Shown: one piece after another, positions 1-7,208 of the stretch
Layout: each line of letters begins with the position of its first letter
Position numbering within the stretch: the stretch's first letter is position 1
NCBI GenBank assembly: GCA_049965795.1
Contig: JBMFVW010000036.1
Coordinates: 1-10,770, forward strand
Source of the DNA: Acidulodesulfobacterium_A sp049965795
GTDB taxonomy: Bacteria; SZUA-79; Acidulodesulfobacterales; Acidulodesulfobacteraceae
Reading direction: 5' to 3'
Length of the DNA: 10,770 nucleotides
The notes under the pieces: generated by a model
What the model saw: only the letters and a program-made list of their open reading frames with translations
Database searches by the model: none
What the model was told of the DNA's origin: nothing
Program-made: the position numbers and the translations under genes

Positions 1-556
1 CGCTGTTGTCTGATTTATTAATGTTGGGCGTAATTTTCAAAAACCAGTTATCCTGATGATACAGGAATATTAAATACGCTCTGTTTACATTAAACGCGTT
101 GTAACCGTTGTTTCCGGTTGCAGGCGGGTTTTCCTGAAGTTGCAGAGAACCTTCCGTTAATCCCGTCTGGGTATAATATCCGTAACCCATATAAATTAAT
201 GCGCCTAACGAAACATTCTTCGTCCACGCCGGAAGGGTTTGTCCCTTGACGGTTTTCAGCGAAGCCTCTAACTTCTTTTCGGTCGCTTTTAAATTGTTAA
301 TCTGCTTTGTCGTCTTTGCCGCATTCGGCTTCAATAATTGATTGATGATGCTCTGTCCCACCTTTACTCTTCCCGGGCCGGGCGTTAAGAATATTTCGCC
401 CGTGTTGGGATTTTCGTAAAGGGCGGCTGCAGACGCGTAAGCCGTCCCTGCCCAGCTGAAGGCAAAGACTAATGCCAGCGCCGCGGTTAAGGCTAAGACA
501 AAAGCCGAAAGTGCACTTAAACGCATCGCCTTTTTTGTCCTATTGATTCTGTTCAT
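1..556 (-). CDS. Outer-membrane porin-like beta-barrel protein, N-terminal part (truncated by window edge)
   Basis: This is the first 185 codons of an open frame that runs off the left edge with no stop. An ideal Shine-Dalgarno (AGGAGG, 567-562) lies 5 nt before the ATG. Residues 1 to about 42 form a signal peptide: basic start (MNRINRTKKAMR), a long Ala/Leu/Val core, and a probable cleavage near TAYASA. Residues 80-105 are Lys/Glu/Leu-rich and may be a short coiled coil. From about residue 112, alternating aromatic and polar residues (GALIYMGYGYYTQTG) look like beta-strands. The segment FNVNRAYLIF followed by WFLKITPNIN resembles the early strands of phosphate-selective-porin (OprO/OprP-like) barrels. 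The role is inferred: an outer-membrane channel, perhaps admitting the reductase substrate, because it follows the chaperone gene in the same direction. Family assignment is tentative because the C-terminal barrel is missing. Confidence 0.72.
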   Translation of the reverse strand, partial: MNRINRTKKAMRLSALSAFVLALTAALALVFAFSWAGTAYASAAALYENPNTGEIFLTPGPGRVKVGQSIINQLLKPNAAKTTKQINNLKATEKKLEASLKTVKGQTLPAWTKNVSLGALIYMGYGYYTQTGLTEGSLQLQENPPATGNNGYNAFNVNRAYLIFLYHQDNWFLKITPNINKSDNS

Positions 557-684
557 AACTTCCTCCTCTCTTTTAGTTTAATTTAGTTCCTTAATTTCTG
601 TATCTTACAAATTTTTATATTTTCTTTTTTCGTCTTAACACTTTTATTCTAACAGACGAATGTTACAGAATTATTACAGTTGTG
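557..684. other. Intergenic gap between torD-like gene and porin gene
   Basis: This 128-base AT-rich gap holds the porin ribosome-binding site. It also contains short repeats: TTACAG at 663-668 and again at 674-679, exactly 11 bp apart, with a related TAACAG at 650-655. TGTTACA at 661-667 is inverted as TGTAACA at 694-700, just inside the end of the torD-like gene. I see no convincing terminator with a GC-rich stem. A TATAAA on the minus strand could be a -10 element, but no matching -35 is evident. Whether the porin has its own promoter cannot be settled here. Confidence 0.4.
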
Positions 685-1440
685 TTAAATTTTTGTAACA
701 ATATTATTATAATCTCTCTGCTCGCAGACTATAAAACCCTGAAGGAGTTTAGCCGCAGGTGCATAAAACATTGAGCCTGACCGCTTGATTACCTCGTCCG
801 CAAATAAACCGATCCAGTTTCCGACAAATTCGCTAAAAAACATAAATTCGTTGGCTACGACTTCGTTAAAAGGCAGAGGCTCTTTAACCTGTCCCGTAAG
901 ATACCTGTCTTCAAGGTTTATAAGCGCCGCAATAAATCCCAAAATATAAGAAATGTGGTCGGGTCTTTTTATAGAAACTCCGTTCGGGTCTTTCAGCTCA
1001 AAATTTAACGATTTATAAGTAATTTCTAATTTATTGACGAGAGAGAGGTCTCCTTCGTTTCCAGATTTGCCTCCGTCTTCAAAGTCTGCTTTTTGACTGC
1101 CTCCTCCGAAATAATAACTCATATAAGGGGGTATAAATCTGCCGGGTGAGGGAATTACGAAAAGTTCGTCGAATTCCCTTTCCTTAATTTCTAAATTCTT
1201 TTTTGAAGATAGAGTTTCTTTGACGGATACCACTAAATCTTTAGCAGACTGGTCATCTTCGCATAAACCGCCTATTACGCTTTCTATTTCTTCATGGGTA
1301 AGGCTTTCTAAAAACTTCAAATCGACCTTTCTTGCAAAAACTCTGGAAAAAAAATTATACATCATGTTTCTGTAAGAAGATAACTTTCCAAAAGTTTCTA
1401 AATCGATTTTTCCTTCGGTTATAATATTATCGAAATCCAT
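685..1440 (-). CDS. TorD/DmsD-family molybdoenzyme maturation chaperone
   Basis: This 251-residue cytoplasmic, predominantly helical protein fits the TorD family. Members bind the Tat signal peptide or core of a molybdopterin oxidoreductase, hold it until the cofactor is inserted, and prevent premature export. Visible family features are the N-terminal helix with YNFFSRVF (28-35), the FDELFVIPSPGRFIPPY block (90-106), the signature Pro-Asp-His at 160-162 (RPDHISYILGF), and a C-terminal FVGNWIGLFADEV...FYAPAAKLLQGF stretch (205-236). A Gly/Lys/Asp-rich insert at about 111-130 looks like a flexible loop. The start has AAAGGTG (1454-1448) 7 nt upstream. It lies 161 bp downstream of the catalytic-subunit gene in the same direction, so its client is almost certainly that subunit. 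Family is confident; no specific symbol is given because TorD paralogues are named by client. Confidence 0.9.
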   Translation of the reverse strand: MDFDNIITEGKIDLETFGKLSSYRNMMYNFFSRVFARKVDLKFLESLTHEEIESVIGGLCEDDQSAKDLVVSVKETLSSKKNLEIKEREFDELFVIPSPGRFIPPYMSYYFGGGSQKADFEDGGKSGNEGDLSLVNKLEITYKSLNFELKDPNGVSIKRPDHISYILGFIAALINLEDRYLTGQVKEPLPFNEVVANEFMFFSEFVGNWIGLFADEVIKRSGSMFYAPAAKLLQGFIVCEQRDYNNIVTKI

Positions 1441-1495
1441 GAAAATGCACCTTTGTAATTAATATAAATCGTTATTTTAATTTTATAAGTTTTAT

Positions 1496-1585
1496 TTCTG
1501 GACATCCGCTTTTTCGGCAATGGAAACGGTGAATTTTTTCACCGAAAGAGGTGTGCATTATTACCGTAAAAACGGAAATCCAGAA
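1496..1585. repeat. Long imperfect inverted repeat with nested hairpin between ttrA-like and torD-like genes
   Basis: The outer arms are 1496-1508 (TTCTGGACATCCG) and 1573-1585 (CGGAAATCCAGAA), which pair at 11 of 13 positions including a perfect 7-bp end. Pairing continues inward with interruptions (1510-1523 against 1558-1571, including two G-U pairs). A perfect inner hairpin sits at the centre: CGGTGAA 1527-1533, loop TTTT, TTCACCG 1538-1544. It starts 16 bases beyond the ttrA-like stop codon and ends 55 bases before the torD-like start. It is not followed by a U-run, so a classical terminator is unlikely. Either an intercistronic mRNA structure that sets the ratio of reductase to chaperone, or a MITE-like palindromic insertion, would fit. 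Confidence 0.65.
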
Positions 1586-1601
1586 TTCGTGATTTTATTA
1601 T

Positions 1602-4600
1602 TTATACCTTCTCTATTTTAACCGGAGCATAGAAGTAAACCATAGAACCGCCTACGGGGTCGGTTAAAACCGTAGTCCAGCCGTCTTTAGCCGCTATCGA
1701 ATTATCGAGCAGAAAGAGGGCGTTCGGATGGACGCCTTGATTTCTCGCAGGATCGCCTGTATATTTCTTCCCGTTTATGTACCATGTACCCGAACCGTAA
1801 AGCCATCTTCCGAAAGCGGTAGCCGCCGTAATTACGCCAGGCCTGACCGACGGCATAATCCTTACCCTGTGGGTAATCCCTTTCTGATAAGTAGGAGAAA
1901 TTACCTTTATCATATCCCCGTCGGATAATCCGAGCTTTTTTGCATCCACTTCGTTTAATTCCCAGAAAGCATCCGGCAGTAATTCTAACAGCCACGGGTC
2001 AGCAATAGTCCTCGATTTGGAGTGAATCGGCTGCCTGTGGGTTGACGCCCTGTACGGATATTCGTTCTTAGGGTATAATTTATCTAATAATTCGCCCCTC
2101 ATATTTCTGTGAGGCAGCAATATAGTCGTTCCGTTGAACCTTTCGCCCGTTATAGCATTGTGTGTTGTCGCGACGTCTTCGTTATACATATTAACTGGAG
2201 CCTTAGGATTCCACAGGTGGGTTACCCATTTCGGCTTTCCCCATGGAAGATAGCCGACGTTATAATCCTCGTATCTTCCGCCTCTTGCAAATACATAAGC
2301 GACTTTTTTCCATTCATAAGGACGAAGAGACTTCCCGAACTTAGAAACATAATTTTTTACGGTCTGCATCTCGTCGGCATTTGCATCCGGCACGGGACCC
2401 AAATGAACAAATCTGCTGCCTTTCCTTGCAAGATAAGACTTGCCGTCGTATGCTATATTTGCCGCCATTTTAAGATAATAATCCTCTGCTCGGTTCAATT
2501 CTCCGCCTTCGAGGAATGCGTTTTCTCCGAATCCTGGAAGCTTGAGCGCTTTCGCGACGTCTATCAAAAAATTTTCCATGCATATAGGTCTTCCGTCGGG
2601 CGTTTTTTCCGTCATAGGCTCTATTACGGGCTGTCTTACCGAAGTCCTTGCAGTCGGGTACGTCGGCAGGTTGCCGAGAAACGCCCATCCCTCTAAATAA
2701 GTTACATCCGGAACGATATAGTCCGCATATGCCGAACTTTCTGCAATCATTGTATCAGATGCGATAAACAGCGGAACCTTGCTTGTATCTTTTATCATCC
2801 TAATCCACGGCTTCGACTCGTCGTCCACTCCGCCCATTCCCGGCATAGACCACGCAGGGTTTGCCATATGCTGGAAAAGTATCTTTACCGGATAAGGATA
2901 CTGGAAATACGTTCCGCCCCAGATTTCCTGCCACATGCCGAAACTGAACGGAAACCACGGCCTTTGCGCGGGAAACGGCGACTGTCCTCTTGCAACCTTT
3001 TCCTTATATTCCAAAGATTTTTCGTAAAAAGACCCTTCCCTTGAAATCTTTACGCCTTTTGCGGGGACAAAACCGGGCCATTTTCCGAGATTATACGGGA
3101 AACCCTTGCCGCCCATTATGTTGGCTCCGCCTCCGCCGTTAATATAGCCGCCCTGCCAGTTGACGTTGCCGACCATAACGTTTAGAAGTTGAATAGCTCT
3201 GCCGTGATAAAAACCGTTGGTATGTTTCACCGGACCTCTGTAATAATCCGCAACTGCTTTTTTGCCGTGGGAAGTAAACTCGCTTGCAAGTTCCGGTATC
3301 ACTCTCGGCGCAAGTCCGGCTTCCTTTGCGTATTCTTCTATAGTATGTTTTTTAAGCTCGCTCCATAACATCTGCATGCTCGTCATACAGTTGACACCGT
3401 TCACATTGACGGGCGTTAAAGATAAAAATCCGGTAGGCCACAGGTCGCCTTTAGCCGCGCCTGAAGTTAATACCGGTTTTCCGGTTACTTTGTCTATAGC
3501 GTAAAACGATTTACCGCTCTTTAAGAATTTGGCAAAGTTTTTATTGCTTTCATCCGCGACAACAAGATAAGACGCATTGGAAAAATTAGGCTCGCCGTTG
3601 GCATTTGCCGAACTGTGGTTTAAATTAGTCAAGAAATTTTCGTCATATCTTTTGTTCTCTACTATCCAGCGCAGCATTCCCATTGCAAGCGCTCCGTCGC
3701 CTCCGGGAACTATAGGGATATATCTGTCGGCATGGGATACCATATTACCCGCCCTTACGTCTATTACCGTTACTTTTAACTTACCGGACGATGTAGCGGC
3801 TACAGTTCTTCTGCCTAAAGTCTGCATAGGAAAATTTGCTTCAAGATAATTTGCTCCGAAAATCAACAGGTGTTCGCAGTTGGGAAAGTCGGGCTTTAAC
3901 ATGTTAGTTCCGGGAAAAGTCCTGAACGTAGAAACGTGATGCGATAATTCACAAACAGAAACATGCGGCATTGCATTAACCGAACCGAGAGCGTTTGCAA
4001 ACCTTGTTATAAAATTCGCCTGTCCCGCCTCTGCCCTGCCCCAGTAGCTCACATACTGGTTTGTTTTAGGTCCGAAATCAGGATACCTAGGGTCTGCGGG
4101 AGCAAATCTGTTTCTGCCTTCGTTCCATAAGTGTTTAAAACCTTCTACAAATCTTTTTTCCTCGCCGGGCACATCCTTAAACAGATAGCCGCCGTTTACC
4201 ACTTCGTTTATCAGCTGCTCATATGAAATAACTTTGAATTTTTTTGAACCCCTTTCCCCGACCCTTTTTAACGGCATATATATCCTGTAAGGGTCGTAAA
4301 TAGTCTGTCTTCCTGCCTGTCCTCTCGGACACAGGGAATGCGCCCCGTCGATAAAAGGCTTAGATGTGTCGAAATTCGTGCCGACGTAAGAAATTGCTTC
4401 TTTCATCGGAGTAGCATATGGAATATTGGGTTCGGTAGTCTGTATATCGTAAGGGTTGCCGTCTAATTTAACGATCGTCCCGTTAAATACCCTTGCCATT
4501 GCGGCGCAGTCGCTGTGGCACTGTTTGCAGGTAGTGAACTTTACTTCTACCCCCTTCCAGTTTTCCGTTCTTCCGGGATATACGTATTCTCCTTCGTAAT

Positions 4601-4700
4601 GGAACATTCCGCCCGCCCATTGGGTTAATCCGGCACCCGCCGCGACGGTTACTACTCCAAAAGTTGCATACTTTAAAAAATCCCTTCTGTTCATTGACAT
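1602..4700 (-). CDS. ttrA: Tetrathionate reductase-family molybdopterin catalytic subunit (TtrA-like)
   Basis: This 1032-residue DMSO-reductase-superfamily enzyme is exported by the Tat system (NRRDFLK at 4-10, then a hydrophobic core to about 30). A [4Fe-4S] site is formed by C58, C61, C65 and the distant C124 (SLCPRG). Cys250 (VSVCELSHH) is the likely molybdenum ligand, which argues against the Asp-ligated nitrate reductases. The pterin-dinucleotide domain spans about 885-1030. Length and several blocks recall Salmonella TtrA from memory: PLKRVGERG (143-151), FGPKTNQ (209-215), GQSPFPA (572-578), NRAEDYYLKMAANIAYDGK (736-754) and ITGERFNG (850-857). SreA sulfur and SrdA selenate reductases belong to the same broad clade, so the substrate is inferred. 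Expected chemistry is two-electron reduction of tetrathionate to thiosulfate in the periplasm. The first ATG is chosen over one two codons later because AAGGAGG (4714-4708) lies 7 nt from it. The gene starts 15 nt after the ttrC-like stop. Confidence 0.88.
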   Translation of the reverse strand: MSMNRRDFLKYATFGVVTVAAGAGLTQWAGGMFHYEGEYVYPGRTENWKGVEVKFTTCKQCHSDCAAMARVFNGTIVKLDGNPYDIQTTEPNIPYATPMKEAISYVGTNFDTSKPFIDGAHSLCPRGQAGRQTIYDPYRIYMPLKRVGERGSKKFKVISYEQLINEVVNGGYLFKDVPGEEKRFVEGFKHLWNEGRNRFAPADPRYPDFGPKTNQYVSYWGRAEAGQANFITRFANALGSVNAMPHVSVCELSHHVSTFRTFPGTNMLKPDFPNCEHLLIFGANYLEANFPMQTLGRRTVAATSSGKLKVTVIDVRAGNMVSHADRYIPIVPGGDGALAMGMLRWIVENKRYDENFLTNLNHSSANANGEPNFSNASYLVVADESNKNFAKFLKSGKSFYAIDKVTGKPVLTSGAAKGDLWPTGFLSLTPVNVNGVNCMTSMQMLWSELKKHTIEEYAKEAGLAPRVIPELASEFTSHGKKAVADYYRGPVKHTNGFYHGRAIQLLNVMVGNVNWQGGYINGGGGANIMGGKGFPYNLGKWPGFVPAKGVKISREGSFYEKSLEYKEKVARGQSPFPAQRPWFPFSFGMWQEIWGGTYFQYPYPVKILFQHMANPAWSMPGMGGVDDESKPWIRMIKDTSKVPLFIASDTMIAESSAYADYIVPDVTYLEGWAFLGNLPTYPTARTSVRQPVIEPMTEKTPDGRPICMENFLIDVAKALKLPGFGENAFLEGGELNRAEDYYLKMAANIAYDGKSYLARKGSRFVHLGPVPDANADEMQTVKNYVSKFGKSLRPYEWKKVAYVFARGGRYEDYNVGYLPWGKPKWVTHLWNPKAPVNMYNEDVATTHNAITGERFNGTTILLPHRNMRGELLDKLYPKNEYPYRASTHRQPIHSKSRTIADPWLLELLPDAFWELNEVDAKKLGLSDGDMIKVISPTYQKGITHRVRIMPSVRPGVITAATAFGRWLYGSGTWYINGKKYTGDPARNQGVHPNALFLLDNSIAAKDGWTTVLTDPVGGSMVYFYAPVKIEKV

Positions 4701-4707
4701 TATATTT

Positions 4708-4714
4708 CCTCCTT
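4708..4714 (-). promoter_or_regulatory. Shine-Dalgarno deciding the ttrA-like start
   Basis: AAGGAGG on the minus strand sits 7 nt from the ATG at 4700 and 13 nt from the in-frame ATG at 4694, so the upstream Met is the start. It lies in the 15-nt gap directly after the ttrC-like stop codon, an arrangement favouring coupled translation. Confidence 0.75.
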
Positions 4715-4715
4715 A

Positions 4716-5897
4716 TTATTGCTTATTTAAAGTTTCGGGTTCATTTTCCCATCCCAGAAAATAACCGAAAACGAATATTATAAAAATACCTAATCCGAAA
4801 AGCCCTATCCCTGTCAAATATCCGTCATAGTCCCAAAAAGGTATATTCAGCTGAATAGTCCCCTGACCTATCTTGGTAGGCAGCTGGCCTCCTATAACGG
4901 CATTAAATCTCATTGCCCAAACGCCTACGGTCACGAGTATGTCGAGAATAAAAGTCCAAAAAATTGACCTTCTTATACCTTTTGAAATTATTAAAAGAAC
5001 CACGGGAATAATTAACCCGAACAATAGCTGGATTATATGGTAATTAATAGTTAAAACGCCCGGCGCGCCCCATGAAAAAACGGCGTGCCAGTTTTTATAT
5101 ACTTCATATGAATTGTACCCTCTAACAGAATACAGCCATTCTATAAGGTCGAAAAATAGGTCGGCAAAAATTGCATAAATCAGCGCCTGATTCAAAGTAT
5201 CGAGAGTATCAGGCTCTATCTTATTTTTATTTGAAAAAACGCCGAAGCCTATTATATATAATAATCCGACAAAAGCTATGCCTGAAACTACCGCAGATGA
5301 TATGAACATAGGCGGAATTATCGGGTCTGACCAGAGCGCTCTTGCTTTTATTGCGCCGAATAAAAATCCTACATATCCGTGAAATAAAATAGACAGAATA
5401 ATGCCCATAATGGATATTATCCACAAAGCTTTGTGGTCTCTTTTTATACTTTGTTTGGATAAATCGGTGCTTCCGAGTGTCAAAATTTTAGATACCCTAC
5501 CTCTTATCCCCTTATCTTCATGTGCTCTTTTAATATTTTCTTCCCTGAACAGATAATATAATTCAAAAAGAAAGGCGATAGCAAATATTGTCCATATAAT
5601 AATAAACATTCCCAGAGGGGAATAAGGGAAATGGTCCCTGAAATACAATTCCCAAATTGCTCTCGACGGCTGAAGCGCATCCGCAAGGGGAGCCATCGCC
5701 GCCAGAAGAAGCATAGCGAAACTTGATATAAGGGCAAGTTTGGATATAGGCTTAAGTTTTTCTACATGAAAAAGATGATAAAGGGCGCCGACTACAAAAG
5801 AACCGGCAAGAAGCCCTGAAAGAAAAGGATAAATAACTATCGGAAGTCCCCAATAAATATTTTCCAGCGTACCGTAGGTACCGTTAATCGCAATCAT
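4716..5897 (-). CDS. ttrC: NrfD/PsrC-family membrane quinol-oxidising subunit (TtrC-like)
   Basis: This 393-residue polytopic membrane protein would anchor the reductase and pass electrons from membrane quinol to the iron-sulfur subunit. I count about nine hydrophobic helices, near residues 19-42, 53-75, 96-118, 157-181, 194-220, 237-257, 279-305, 311-332 and 359-382. NrfD/PsrC hallmarks are HGYVGFLFGAIKARALWSDP (173-192), followed by PPMFISSAVVSG, and MRFNAVIGGQ (329-338) near the end. A basic cytoplasmic loop (118-156) separates helices 3 and 4. There are no heme-binding or Cys motifs, so direct quinol oxidation rather than a cytochrome is expected. AAGGAG (5910-5905) is 7 nt before the ATG. 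The gene lies between the B-like and A-like genes, matching the ttrBCA order. The family is certain; the name rests on context, since NrfD proteins are shared by polysulfide, sulfur, selenate and arsenate reductases. Confidence 0.88.
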   Translation of the reverse strand: MIAINGTYGTLENIYWGLPIVIYPFLSGLLAGSFVVGALYHLFHVEKLKPISKLALISSFAMLLLAAMAPLADALQPSRAIWELYFRDHFPYSPLGMFIIIWTIFAIAFLFELYYLFREENIKRAHEDKGIRGRVSKILTLGSTDLSKQSIKRDHKALWIISIMGIILSILFHGYVGFLFGAIKARALWSDPIIPPMFISSAVVSGIAFVGLLYIIGFGVFSNKNKIEPDTLDTLNQALIYAIFADLFFDLIEWLYSVRGYNSYEVYKNWHAVFSWGAPGVLTINYHIIQLLFGLIIPVVLLIISKGIRRSIFWTFILDILVTVGVWAMRFNAVIGGQLPTKIGQGTIQLNIPFWDYDGYLTGIGLFGLGIFIIFVFGYFLGWENEPETLNKQ

Positions 5898-5951
5898 ATA
5901 TATACTCCTTAAAATTTAAAAATTAAAATTAGTTCTTAATAAATTAATATA

Positions 5952-6057
5952 CTAACTTCCTCCATCTTTTTATACACCACATAAAAAATTCTTTATTATA
6001 AGCATTTTCCTCTTGACATTTTATCCTTGTAGTGTATAAAAAAGTTGGGGAAGTTAG
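5952..6057. repeat. MITE-like inverted-repeat element between ttrB-like and ttrC-like genes
   Basis: The 29-bp arms 5952-5980 and 6029-6057 are inverted copies matching at 24 of 29 positions. The outer nine bases (CTAACTTCC) are perfect, as is an inner TTTTTATACAC block. The centre, 5981-6028, is AT-rich and non-coding. The hexamer TAATAT flanks it on both sides (5945-5950 and 6059-6064), which could be a target-site duplication, although AT-rich DNA makes chance matches likely. The element ends 11 bases from the ttrB-like stop codon. It could be a non-autonomous transposable element or an intercistronic hairpin modulating subunit expression. The arms do not resemble the other two large inverted repeats in this window. 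Confidence 0.65.
6013..6040 (+). promoter_or_regulatory. Candidate sigma-70 promoter directed against the operon
   Basis: On the plus strand a perfect -35 (TTGACA, 6013-6018) is followed after 16 bases by TATAAA (6035-6040), a five-of-six match to the -10. Transcription would start around 6047-6049 and run antisense through the ttrB-like gene. The -10 lies inside the right arm of the inverted-repeat element, so the promoter may have arrived with it. This is a match to consensus only. Confidence 0.35.
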
Positions 6058-6068
6058 GTAATATGATT

Positions 6069-7208
6069 TTATCCAGCATATGGATTTTCTTTTTCTTCTT
6101 TAAACGGCAAGTCTGCTTTACCGCCTAATTTTTTATAGGAGCTTGCTTCCAATCCCATTGCGTAGGTGTAAACCATTTTTACTTCTTCCGGATTTGTAGG
6201 CCCAATTAATCTTCCGTCCAAATCTATATAAAATACCTGGGGGTCGGTTCCTATGCTAGGTTCAAGTTTAGCCGTAGGAAACTCCTTAAGAAGCCTTGAA
6301 ACTTCACTATTCGGATTGTTTAAATCCCCGAATTTTCTCGCCCTGCCGACACATGACGTTACGCATGCGGGCATAAGCCCCCTATCTATTCTGTGAACGC
6401 AAAGCGTACATTTATCAGCCGTATGCTGAACCGGATTTGCAAACCTCATATCGTAAGGACAAGCCTGAACGCATGTAAGGCATCCTATACATACGTTATA
6501 ATCTATAAGAACGATGCCGTCCTGTCTTTTGAACGTAGCCTTGACCGGACAAACTTCTACACATGGCGGGTGGTCGCAGTGGTTACACATTCTGGGAAGA
6601 CTAAACCTTTTTACGTTAGCGGTATAACTGCCTTCATCGGTAACGACATCGCCTGAATGATCGGGAACCATATGTCCCGTCTCCATTACCTGAACCACCG
6701 TCCTGAAGACGCCGAGCGGAACATTGTTTTCGCTTTTGCATGCTACAACGCATGCCTGGCATCCGACGCATTTTCTTAAATCCATAACCATTGCCCAGTG
6801 GTGCTTCGGCTTGGAATCCTTAATGGTATAAAAATTATCGTGCCATATAGGAAGATTATGGGGATTTTCGAGCGTCCTCATCCACTCGTTCCATCCGTCG
6901 TTTTCATCCTGCGACGGGTTCATCCACCCCATCCATCTATGGTTTTTTAAAGGTCCGGTAGGCACGCCCGTCCCTTTTTCAGGAGTATTATGCCCGCTTT
7001 TTTTAACATCGCCTTTTTTTAAAGGTGCCGCCGCAACGGATTTGCTTGCTTTCAACAGCCCCGCCGCTCCGCCGACCGCCGCCGCCAGTCCTCCTAACCA
7101 GAGCGTCTTAATGAACTTTCTTTTTGAGCCGCTTTCTTTTAGCTCTTTTTCATTTTCTTTTTCTTTAAATTTTGGGTCTTGATTCTCAGGAATGTTTTCT
7201 TTTTTCAT
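6069..7208 (-). CDS. ttrB: Tat-exported four-cluster iron-sulfur subunit (TtrB-like)
   Basis: This 379-residue DmsB/PsrB-type electron-transfer subunit would link the NrfD protein to the catalytic subunit on the outer face of the membrane. Sixteen Cys form four [4Fe-4S] sites: C147/150/153/157, C208/211/216/220, C240/243/246/250 and C267/270/282/286. The Tat-like signal is SKRKFIK (28-34) followed by a Gly/Ala-rich core to about 61, with Lys-Arg in the twin-arginine place. Salmonella TtrB is known for the same KR variant. A highly charged 27-residue stretch precedes the motif. That is long for a signal n-region, yet AGGAGGGGG (7224-7216) 7 nt before this ATG, and the absence of another Met before the motif, support the start. 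The C-terminus ends NPYAG. It is the first reductase gene. Function is confident; the exact name depends on context. Confidence 0.88.
   Translation of the reverse strand: MKKENIPENQDPKFKEKENEKELKESGSKRKFIKTLWLGGLAAAVGGAAGLLKASKSVAAAPLKKGDVKKSGHNTPEKGTGVPTGPLKNHRWMGWMNPSQDENDGWNEWMRTLENPHNLPIWHDNFYTIKDSKPKHHWAMVMDLRKCVGCQACVVACKSENNVPLGVFRTVVQVMETGHMVPDHSGDVVTDEGSYTANVKRFSLPRMCNHCDHPPCVEVCPVKATFKRQDGIVLIDYNVCIGCLTCVQACPYDMRFANPVQHTADKCTLCVHRIDRGLMPACVTSCVGRARKFGDLNNPNSEVSRLLKEFPTAKLEPSIGTDPQVFYIDLDGRLIGPTNPEEVKMVYTYAMGLEASSYKKLGGKADLPFKEEKENPYAG

Noticed and set aside
1527..1544. Stand-alone rho-independent terminator after the ttrA-like gene
   Set aside because: The inner stem is perfect, but no U-run follows on the minus strand, and it is nested in a larger inverted repeat.
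2109..2696. Plus-strand open frame of 195 codons
   Set aside because: It lies entirely inside the ttrA-like gene on the opposite strand. The translation is rich in Arg, Cys and Phe, shows no domain, and fits antisense readout of a real coding sequence.
1602..4700. Nitrate reductase (NarG/NapA) or dissimilatory arsenate reductase (ArrA) identity
   Set aside because: The molybdenum ligand looks like Cys rather than the Asp of NarG. The length and remembered sequence blocks fit TtrA better than the shorter NapA and ArrA proteins.
5227..5737. Two minus-strand short open frames inside the ttrC-like gene
   Set aside because: They are out-of-frame overlaps of a clear NrfD coding sequence, with no ribosome-binding site or recognisable domain.
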